From: Desulfoplanes sp.
GTDB taxonomy: Bacteria > Desulfobacterota > Desulfovibrionia > Desulfovibrionales > Desulfomicrobiaceae
Length of the DNA stretch: 5,000 bases
Assembly (NCBI GenBank): GCA_028708105.1
Contig: JAQVZR010000183.1
Location: 1-5,000, forward strand
Direction of reading: 5' to 3'
Shown one piece after another: positions 1-4,484 of this stretch (position 1 is its first letter; the number at the start of each line of letters is the position of its first letter). Both the position numbers and the translations under genes were made by a program. The notes beneath the pieces are model-generated. The model had not been told where the DNA came from and made no database searches. It saw only the letters and a program-made list of their open reading frames with translations.

Positions 1-251
1 GGAACATCTTTCATGCTATGGACCGCAATATCTGCACGGCCATCAAGCAGCGCTTCCTCGATTTCTTTGACAAAGAGCCCTTTGCCGCCGACTTGAGCCA
101 GGGGGACATCTTGGATTTTATCCCCTTTCGTCTTAATGACTTTCAGGATAACGTCCAAGTGCGGATACGCTTCTACTAAAAGAGATTTGATATGTTCTGC
201 CTGCCAGAGAGCTAGTCTGCTGCCGCGGGTTGCAATTTGTATGTGGTCCAT
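1..251 (-). CDS. hemC: Hydroxymethylbilane synthase (porphobilinogen deaminase), N-terminal part
   Basis: HemC joins four porphobilinogen molecules into hydroxymethylbilane in the cytoplasm, an early common step of haem, sirohaem and corrinoid synthesis. Only the first 83 codons are in the window; the gene continues past the left edge. Reading the minus strand from the ATG at 251-249 gives [17 protein letters not shown] at the N-terminus, the family opening, with R9 and S11. Residues 54-63 read [10 protein letters not shown] and residues 73-83 read [12 protein letters not shown]81 and D82 correspond to E. coli K83 and the catalytic D84. The Cys that carries the dipyrromethane cofactor lies in the part not seen. 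An AGAGG Shine-Dalgarno (plus-strand 257-261) sits 5 bases before the ATG. It is last in a same-strand group after gmhA and the zinc-ribbon gene, with an 82-base gap that shows no clear terminator. Identity is secure from conserved motifs. Confidence 0.96.
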   Translation of the reverse strand, partial: MDHIQIATRGSRLALWQAEHIKSLLVEAYPHLDVILKVIKTKGDKIQDVPLAQVGGKGLFVKEIEEALLDGRADIAVHSMKDV

Positions 252-333
252 AAAATCCTCTGAATCGGGGAATTGTTGGCAAAAAATGCTTGAAGAATAA
301 CAAAAGTGTTCATGCCGAAGGGATGGTTTTCTG

Positions 334-585
334 CTATTTACTGCCGCAGGTGGCACAATTGCCACCTCGGCATGACGCGCAGGGACTCTTTCCCCGGGTC
401 GTGATTGCTCTTGAACTTGGCTTCCCCATAACGATAGGCCCGCCGGTCACAAATGATCCACTGGACATAAGTTTTTTGACTTTTTCTGCTCCGCAATCAG
501 GACAGATTACCTTTTCTGTATTTTTGAGAACAACTTCTTCAAATCGATGACCACACTTTTCACATTCAAATTCATAGATTGGCAC
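334..585 (-). CDS. FmdB-family small zinc-ribbon protein
   Basis: This is an 83-residue protein of the FmdB/CxxC-CxxC putative regulatory family. It begins [17 protein letters not shown], the hallmark opening of that family. The first zinc-ribbon knuckles are C8/C11 and C28/C31 (CEKC and CPDC). A glycine- and serine-rich linker follows, then a second Cys group at the C-terminus, C69/C72 and C77/C80 (CASC, CATC), also common in the family. The named FmdB was proposed as a regulator of formamidase in Methylophilus. Most relatives have no proven role, so no function beyond probable zinc binding is claimed. The start is GTG (585-583), supported by GGGAGA 5 bases upstream. It lies 51 bases after gmhA and 82 bases before hemC on the same strand, so co-transcription is plausible. 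Confidence 0.9.
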   Translation of the reverse strand: MPIYEFECEKCGHRFEEVVLKNTEKVICPDCGAEKVKKLMSSGSFVTGGPIVMGKPSSRAITTRGKSPCASCRGGNCATCGSK

Positions 586-590
586 GTTCG

Positions 591-596
591 TCTCCC
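591..596 (-). promoter_or_regulatory. Ribosome binding site for the zinc-ribbon gene
   Basis: The minus strand reads GGGAGA, five bases before a GTG codon. It decides the non-ATG start at 585, since the protein from that codon opens with the expected MPIYEFEC family sequence. Confidence 0.7.
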
Positions 597-636
597 GGGT
601 AAAATAATAAGTAATGCTGTATAACGAAGAACATTT

Positions 637-1257
637 TTAACAAGTTTCTGCTAAAAATGGTTGTAATTCCGACACATTTTCAAACAAAAAATAATCTACG
701 AGGCGACAGAGCAGATGGCCGGCAGTGATATGGATTTCCTGGATCAAAGGGGTCCTTGTATCAGGGACTGCCAAAATAAAATCACACGATGCCGCCATGG
801 CTCCTCCACCGAGACCTGTCAGCCCAACAACGGTAATCCCGAGATCTGTTGCGGTTTGAACAGCCTTGCAGATGTTTGGACTATTGCCGGAGGTAGAGAT
901 AGCCATCAGAACATCACCTGCCCTGCCCAGAGCCTGAATCTGTTTTTGATATATCTGCTCAAAGGAGTAATCATTGCCGATGGCTGTTAGCGCCGAAGTA
1001 TCTGTTGTTAAGGCTATGGCAGGAAGTGGCGGACGTTCAAGAATAAAACGGTTGGTGAATTCCGCAGCAATATGCTGACAATCCGCAGCACTTCCCCCAT
1101 TGCCGCACAGAAGAAATTTTCCTTCTCGGGCCATGGCTACAGCCATTTTTTGGGCAATAGTTACCAGGTTTTGTGCGTTGTCGGTAAAAAACTGGTCCCG
1201 AAGTCTACTCCCCTCACGCGCATGTTCGTTAATAATGGAAAGAGCCTGTTTAGACAT
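637..1257 (-). CDS. gmhA: Phosphoheptose isomerase (sedoheptulose 7-phosphate isomerase)
   Basis: GmhA converts D-sedoheptulose 7-phosphate to D-glycero-D-manno-heptose 7-phosphate in the cytoplasm, the first step to ADP-heptose for the LPS inner core. The 206-residue protein has one SIS (sugar isomerase) domain. Visible motifs are CGNGGSAAD (51-59), H62 and E66 in DCQHIAAEF, GNDYSFEQ (94-101), the phosphate-binding loop STSGNS (121-126), and Q173 and H181 in the segment IQEIHITAGHLLC. E66, Q173 and H181 match the E. coli active-site residues E65, Q172 and H180. Length is usual for the family, slightly longer than E. coli GmhA. The ATG start has AGAAGGA (1268-1262) 4 bases upstream. It is the first gene of the minus-strand group, with the intergenic RNA-like element upstream. 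DiaA-type SIS paralogues are an alternative, but the catalytic residues favour the isomerase. Confidence 0.94.
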   Translation of the reverse strand: MSKQALSIINEHAREGSRLRDQFFTDNAQNLVTIAQKMAVAMAREGKFLLCGNGGSAADCQHIAAEFTNRFILERPPLPAIALTTDTSALTAIGNDYSFEQIYQKQIQALGRAGDVLMAISTSGNSPNICKAVQTATDLGITVVGLTGLGGGAMAASCDFILAVPDTRTPLIQEIHITAGHLLCRLVDYFLFENVSELQPFLAETC

Positions 1258-1324
1258 GGTATCCTTCTATATAAAAAAGTATAATACATAACAAAACCAG
1301 TGCCCTATACCGAGCAAGAAACAA

Positions 1325-1351
1325 CTGCAGGCCATCAGTTTTGGTCTGCAG
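1325..1351. repeat. Inverted repeat (hairpin) in the gmhA upstream region
   Basis: Arms CTGCAGGCC (1325-1333) and GGTCTGCAG (1343-1351) flank a 9-base loop. As plus-strand RNA all nine positions pair, one as a G-U wobble. As minus-strand RNA (the gmhA leader direction) there is one A-C mismatch. No U-run follows on either strand, so it is not a standard terminator. It lies 68 bases before the gmhA start. Confidence 0.6.
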
Positions 1352-1376
1352 GATAAGGAACATATCTCGTATATTG

Positions 1377-1499
1377 AAAAAATGTGTGCAGTTATTCAAT
1401 GCTGGTATCGCCAGCCTCCGAGCCACCTCTTGGCAGCAGTGGCTCGCCGAAAACGAGATATCTTTAACGGGCACGCGTGGTAATGGATTGAATAAGCAC
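1377..1499 (-). ncRNA. Candidate structured small RNA or structured leader upstream of gmhA
   Basis: Seen directly: the minus-strand sequence opens with GTGCTTATTCAAT (1499-1487) and closes with ATTGAATAACTGCAC (1400-1386). These pair as a 13-bp stem with a 2-base bulge. Inside lie an 8-bp perfect hairpin, CGAGCCAC/GTGGCTCG (1446-1439 with 1426-1419, 12-base loop), and a 5-bp perfect hairpin, GCTGG/CCAGC (1415-1411 with 1405-1401, 5-base loop). Six T residues (1382-1377) follow the closing stem after a 3-base gap. A promoter at 1505-1534 places the predicted first base at the start of the stem. Inference: a transcript of about 120 nt with paired ends, broadly like 6S-type RNAs in outline but shorter, and with no family motif I recognise. 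The closing arms are about 86 bases apart, so the U-run is not a classical local terminator. Alternatives are a gmhA leader regulator or a small palindromic mobile repeat. Confidence 0.42.
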
Positions 1500-1504
1500 T
1501 CTAT

Positions 1505-1534
1505 AATATATAAAAAGGAGTTCCTGCCCGTCAA
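1505..1534 (-). promoter_or_regulatory. Sigma70-like promoter for the candidate RNA / gmhA leader
   Basis: On the minus strand, TTGACG (1534-1529; 5 of 6 to TTGACA) is followed by an 18-base spacer and TATATT (1510-1505; 5 of 6 to TATAAT). The start would fall near A1500 or G1499, the first base of the long inverted repeat. It could drive the RNA alone or read through into gmhA, the zinc-ribbon gene and hemC. I found no better promoter nearer gmhA. Confidence 0.5.
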
Positions 1535-1643
1535 CGTCAGAAAGCCCTTTTGTTGCGCGGGAACAGCAAAAATATGCATCCCTGGAGAGTTGTTCCAAAA
1601 ATATACATGATTAAGAAAGCCAACAACGTTGAATATGTCAAAG

Positions 1644-1659
1644 TTTACATTTCTGTAAA
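1644..1659. repeat. Short AT-rich palindrome, possible operator
   Basis: TTTACA (1644-1649) and TGTAAA (1654-1659) are perfect inverted half-sites around TTTC. The form would suit a dimeric regulator site, but there is no aligned promoter and such AT-rich palindromes arise by chance in this kind of DNA. Confidence 0.25.
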
Positions 1660-1760
1660 ATGCTTCCAATATCCTTTTGCATTTTTAACATTTTTAATAA
1701 ATTTGCATAGGGAAAACGCGACGGAAAACGATAAATAGGGTATATCAGTATGAAATTATA

Positions 1761-1789
1761 GCTTTTTTTATTATTGGCTCAAAAAAAGC
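1761..1789. repeat. Perfect 9-bp AT-rich inverted repeat
   Basis: GCTTTTTTT (1761-1769) and AAAAAAAGC (1781-1789) are exact complements around an 11-base loop that contains GGCTC. A hairpin is possible in either strand, but the stem is almost all A-T and lacks the GC-rich base of a normal terminator. Confidence 0.4.
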
Positions 1790-1970
1790 GTTTCACAGCT
1801 ATTCTCTTCTGGCATTATTATCCTTTGCAGATATGCAGAATGTTTCCAGGCTGGTTGTACCGGACACCAAAAGATACACGTTTTTTCCATCATGACAACG
1901 GTTGGCACGTAACGCGTTTGTCTAATCAGGCATCACCTCGGTATCGTATGTGGTGAACCATGATCGCAAG

Positions 1971-2070
1971 CTGAAAAATTTTCTGATTCGTTTCCCGAGT
2001 ATTTCGTACCGTTGGCTGAAAAATATATGAGTACAAAATGGATACAAACTAGCTAATTTATCTGAAAAAT
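1971..2070. repeat. Three spaced direct repeats CTGAAAAAT upstream of the Liv operon
   Basis: CTGAAAAAT occurs at 1971-1979, 2016-2024 and 2062-2070, with starts 45 and 46 bases apart. The last copy is 18 bases before the predicted -35 of the binding-protein gene. Regular spacing upstream of a promoter could mean regulator binding or A-tract bending. This is inference, and the unit is short and AT-rich. Confidence 0.3.
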
Positions 2071-2087
2071 TCAAATCGATAATATGC

Positions 2088-2116
2088 TTTTCATTTTTTT
2101 TTGTTTTATGTATAAT
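2088..2116 (+). promoter_or_regulatory. Promoter for the Liv transporter operon
   Basis: A perfect TATAAT (2111-2116) has TTTTCA (2088-2093; 4 of 6 to TTGACA) 17 bases upstream, preceded by AT-rich DNA. The start would fall near 2123, giving a leader of about 35 bases before the GTG at 2159. Confidence 0.5.
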
Positions 2117-2147
2117 TTTATATTGATGTAACTTTAATCCAAAACCC

Positions 2148-2153
2148 AGGAGG
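2148..2153 (+). promoter_or_regulatory. Ribosome binding site for the binding-protein gene
   Basis: AGGAGG, a full Shine-Dalgarno match, lies five bases before GTG 2159. It fixes the non-ATG start and suits a highly expressed binding protein. Confidence 0.85.
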
Positions 2154-2158
2154 CGTCT

Positions 2159-3343
2159 GTGAGAAAATGGTTTTTAGTATCGATGTTGGTTCTTGTTTCG
2201 TCAGCATTGTTTCTGGCAGCCTGTTCCAAAAAAGATGCATCGGCCCCAAAAGAAATCACCATTGGTTTTAATATTCCATTGACCGGTGATATCCCCAAGG
2301 TTGGTGAAGAATCAAAGTTTGCAGGCGAAATGCTCAAAAATGAAATCAACGAAGCAGGCGGTCTGGAAGTTGGAGGACAGAAGTATAAGTTAAACTTTGT
2401 CTATGCGGACAACGAGTCCAAAGCCGAATCCGCAGTGTCGGTTGCTCTTAAGCTGATTGAAAAAGATCAGGTTCTGGCCATTGTCGGTCCCAACTCAAGT
2501 AAGCAGGCTGTCCCGGCTGGTCAAGCATGTGATGACAACCATACGCCCATGATTTCCCCCTGGTCCACCAACCCGGATACAACTCTTGATCGCCCCTGGG
2601 TTTTCAGAGCTGCGTTTCTTGATCCTTTCCAGGGCCCTGTTGCTGCTGACTTTGCCATGGAACAATTTGGTGCCAAAACAGCCGCAGTCCTTTATGCCCT
2701 TGCCAATGATTACAGCAAGGGGCTGGCTGAAATTTTCAAAGGGGATTTTGAAAAGAAAAACGGCGCAGAAAGCGTTGTTGCTTTTGAAAGTTATGGCGAT
2801 AAAGATCAGGACTTCAGCGCTCAGTTAACCAAGATCATTGCAGCAAAACCAGATTTTATTTTTCTGCCGAATAATTATAATGAGGTTGCTCTGACCATAA
2901 AACAGGCACATGATTTAGGCTGGGCCGGCCCATTTATGGGTGCAGATGCCTGGGGTAACTCCGAACTGATGACGTTGTGCGGTGACGATTGTAAAGGTCA
3001 GTACTTTTCTACGCATTATGCCGCTGCGGGCGCTACAGGAGCTACTAAAGAATTTATCGATAAGTACAAAAGTTTGTATGGTTACCAGCCCGCTGATGTT
3101 GCCGCCCTTACCTGGGATGCCACACGTATCGTTCTCAAGGCCATTCAGGACATGGGTAGCCTAAGCGACAATCTTGCCGACAACAGAAAAGGCATTCGGG
3201 ATGCATTGGCCAACATTGCTGAATTTCCAGGAATCACCGGAAACATGAAATTCGACGCGCAGGGTGACCCCATTAAATGTGCTGTTGTGGTCAAAATTAA
3301 TGACCAGGGCGAATTTGAATTCACAAAATCAGTCTGCCCCTAA
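2159..3343 (+). CDS. Branched-chain amino-acid ABC transporter substrate-binding lipoprotein (LivJ/LivK type)
   Basis: This is the substrate-binding protein of a LIV/HAAT-family importer, 394 residues, slightly longer than E. coli LivJ/LivK. Residues 1-21 form a lipoprotein signal peptide: MRKWF, a hydrophobic core, then the lipobox LAAC, with lipidated C22 and Ser at +2. The mature part is a type I periplasmic binding fold (Peripla_BP_6): ITIGFNIPLTGD (33-44), the first-lobe hinge region IVGPNSSKQAVPAGQA (108-123), ISPWSTNP (132-139), and the C-terminal signature FPGITGNMKFDAQGDPIK (356-373). Five Cys besides C22 are present (124, 274, 278, 374, 393). Branched-chain amino acids are the default ligand, but relatives bind other amino acids, amides or urea, so the substrate is unproven. 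The GTG start follows a perfect AGGAGG. The gene heads the operon, with livH 130 bases downstream beyond a hairpin. Confidence 0.93.
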   Translation: MRKWFLVSMLVLVSSALFLAACSKKDASAPKEITIGFNIPLTGDIPKVGEESKFAGEMLKNEINEAGGLEVGGQKYKLNFVYADNESKAESAVSVALKLIEKDQVLAIVGPNSSKQAVPAGQACDDNHTPMISPWSTNPDTTLDRPWVFRAAFLDPFQGPVAADFAMEQFGAKTAAVLYALANDYSKGLAEIFKGDFEKKNGAESVVAFESYGDKDQDFSAQLTKIIAAKPDFIFLPNNYNEVALTIKQAHDLGWAGPFMGADAWGNSELMTLCGDDCKGQYFSTHYAAAGATGATKEFIDKYKSLYGYQPADVAALTWDATRIVLKAIQDMGSLSDNLADNRKGIRDALANIAEFPGITGNMKFDAQGDPIKCAVVVKINDQGEFEFTKSVCP

Positions 3344-3369
3344 GTATACTTGCCATAAGTAAGGACACC

Positions 3370-3418
3370 GCCCGGCCTGACAGGGCTAAAGTAACATAAT
3401 ATTCCTGCTAGGCCGGGC
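3370..3418 (+). promoter_or_regulatory. Intercistronic GC-rich hairpin between the binding-protein gene and livH
   Basis: GCCCGGCCT (3370-3378) and AGGCCGGGC (3410-3418) are perfect 9-bp complements. A further 4-bp pairing lies inside (CAGG 3381-3384 with CCTG 3404-3407). The stem is followed by CTAAAAAAAG, not a U-run, so it is unlikely to be an intrinsic terminator for the plus strand. It fits a 3'-end stabiliser or attenuating stem that keeps binding-protein mRNA more abundant than permease mRNA, a usual arrangement in ABC importer operons. The role is inferred. Confidence 0.6.
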
Positions 3419-3460
3419 CTAAAAAAAGTCCGCCGGGTTGCAATCCAAATCATGATCCTA

Positions 3461-3468
3461 AGAGGGGG
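3461..3468 (+). promoter_or_regulatory. Ribosome binding site for livH
   Basis: AGAGGGGG ends five bases before GTG 3474 and supports that non-ATG start. The protein from it has the normal LivH N-terminus. Confidence 0.75.
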
Positions 3469-3473
3469 CTTCA

Positions 3474-4385
3474 GTGCTCGCAAGTATTCTGCAAAATATT
3501 ATTAACGCCTTGCAATGGGGCAGTTTTTATTCACTCATTGCTTTGGGCTATACCCTTGTTTACGGTGTCCTGCTCCTCATCAACTTCGCGCATGGCGATG
3601 TTTTCATGGTGGGAGCATATATTGCTTTTTTTGTAGCAACTTTTTTGCTCAGTTTTTCTGCGTTACCCGGCTGGGGAGTCCTAGCTTTGACCATTCCTCT
3701 GTGTATGATTCTGACCGCATTGGTTGGAGTTTCCCTAGAACGTATCGCATACCGTCCCTTGCGCAGGAAAGGAGCACACCGCCTGTATGTGGTCATTACG
3801 GCTCTGATGTGCGGTCTTGTTCTGGAAAACGGCAACCTGGCCCTCTTAGGTGCAAGCAGAAAGGCTTTTCCCGAGCTCATCCATAAGGTGGTCTTTACCT
3901 TTGGTTCCGTGACCATGACCAACCTTAAAATCGCCGTTATTCTTTCAGCTTTTCTTACTTTTTTTATTCTGCAGTTTATTGTTACCAAGACTAAAATCGG
4001 TATGGCCATGCGGGCTATTTCGTATGATAAATTCGCGGTGCCACTCATGGGTATTCCCATTGATACCGTGATTGTATTCACCTTTGTTCTCGGTTCGGCA
4101 TTTGCCGGGCTCGCAGGTCTTCTTTTCGCCTTGTCCTACCCCATCCTTGATCCCTACATGGGAGCAATGATTGGTTGGAAGGCCTTTATTGCTGCTGTTG
4201 TTGGGGGTATCGGGGATATTCGCGGAGCATTCCTGGGCGGTTTTCTTCTTGGGTTTGTGGAAATTCTCGTTGTCGCTTTTTTCCCATCGACATACCGCGA
4301 TCTGATCGCTTTTTCTATTCTGCTCGTTATCCTGTGTATCAAGCCTACAGGACTTTTCGGTGTGGCCCAGACGACCAAAATCTAA
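3474..4385 (+). CDS. livH: Branched-chain amino-acid ABC transporter permease LivH
   Basis: LivH is one of the two inner-membrane subunits that form the translocation path of the LIV importer with LivM, driven by the LivG/LivF ATPases. The 303-residue product is close to E. coli LivH (308) and is nearly all hydrophobic helices. Family motifs in order are YTLVYGVLLLINFAHGD (26-42), YRPLRRKG (93-100), RAISYDKFAVPLMGI (180-194), GSAFAGLAGLL (207-217) and GWKAFIAAVVGGIGD (234-248). The last region, with the following GAFLGG, is the conserved cytoplasmic loop expected to contact the ATPases. The start is GTG with AGAGGGGG upstream. livM follows 99 bases later in the same frame. No truncation or missing motif is seen. 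Substrate follows the binding protein and is not readable from the permease. Confidence 0.95.
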   Translation: MLASILQNIINALQWGSFYSLIALGYTLVYGVLLLINFAHGDVFMVGAYIAFFVATFLLSFSALPGWGVLALTIPLCMILTALVGVSLERIAYRPLRRKGAHRLYVVITALMCGLVLENGNLALLGASRKAFPELIHKVVFTFGSVTMTNLKIAVILSAFLTFFILQFIVTKTKIGMAMRAISYDKFAVPLMGIPIDTVIVFTFVLGSAFAGLAGLLFALSYPILDPYMGAMIGWKAFIAAVVGGIGDIRGAFLGGFLLGFVEILVVAFFPSTYRDLIAFSILLVILCIKPTGLFGVAQTTKI

Positions 4386-4413
4386 GGTTGCACATTTTGT
4401 TCCCCGTCTCCAT

Positions 4414-4441
4414 CTCTGGAGCAATGTTCCAGATTGCAGAG
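4414..4441 (+). promoter_or_regulatory. Intercistronic hairpin between livH and livM
   Basis: CTCT (4414-4417) plus GCAAT (4421-4425) pair with ATTGC (4433-4437) plus AGAG (4438-4441), leaving a GGA bulge and a 7-base loop. An alternative 6-bp stem TCTGGA/TCCAGA (4415-4420 with 4428-4433) uses the same bases. No U-run follows. It may be a processing or stability element, or fortuitous. Confidence 0.35.
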
Positions 4442-4484
4442 CGGGCCTTCATTTTCACCTACCAGCAGGAAACAAGTAAGGTAT

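Larger units (their letters stand above)
1258..2158. other. Divergent intergenic region without a convincing protein gene
   Basis: About 900 AT-rich bases separate the minus-strand gmhA group from the plus-strand Liv operon. Open frames here (1250-1669 minus; 1341-1610, 1550-1738 and 1774-1956 plus) have no recognisable domains, poor start context and unnatural composition, and I do not call them genes. The region does hold a structured-RNA candidate (1377-1499), a hairpin at 1325-1351, AT-rich inverted repeats at 1644-1659 and 1761-1789, three copies of a 9-base direct repeat between 1971 and 2070, and a promoter before the binding-protein gene. I see nothing else supportable in 1535-1640 or 1790-1970. 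Confidence 0.7.

Noticed and set aside
348..367. 8-bp perfect hairpin near the 3' end of the zinc-ribbon gene
   Set aside because: It falls inside codons for the conserved C-terminal CxxC group and has no U-run after it, so it is best explained by coding sequence.
334..550. Plus-strand open frames opposite the zinc-ribbon gene, gmhA and livH
   Set aside because: They are shadows of strongly conserved genes on the other strand or frame and have no domain features of their own.
1279..1286. TATACT/TATTAT as a -10 element just before gmhA
   Set aside because: No acceptable -35 hexamer lies 16-18 bases upstream; the nearest TTGCTC is about 26 bases away.
1386..1499. Retron msr-msd RNA, because paired ends (a1/a2-like) enclose hairpins
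   Set aside because: There is no reverse-transcriptase gene in the window and no branch-site motif next to the arm; the neighbour is gmhA.
1386..1499. Integron attC site or MITE
   Set aside because: No GTTRRRY-type core sites are found at the ends, no integrase or cassette genes are near, and the flanks show no target-site duplication. Copy number elsewhere cannot be tested here.
1250..1669. A 139-codon minus-strand open frame overlapping the gmhA start
   Set aside because: It has no recognisable domain, composition is unlike a real protein, no convincing ribosome site is seen, and it crosses the structured-RNA candidate and overlaps the well-supported start of gmhA.
1904..1920. Possible sigma54 promoter from the TGGCACG element
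   Set aside because: The TTGC partner is absent at the needed spacing; a GC occurs two bases too close, so the GG-GC geometry fails.
1774..1956. A 60-codon plus-strand open frame in the gap
   Set aside because: It starts at TTG with no Shine-Dalgarno, begins inside an inverted repeat, and shows no family resemblance.
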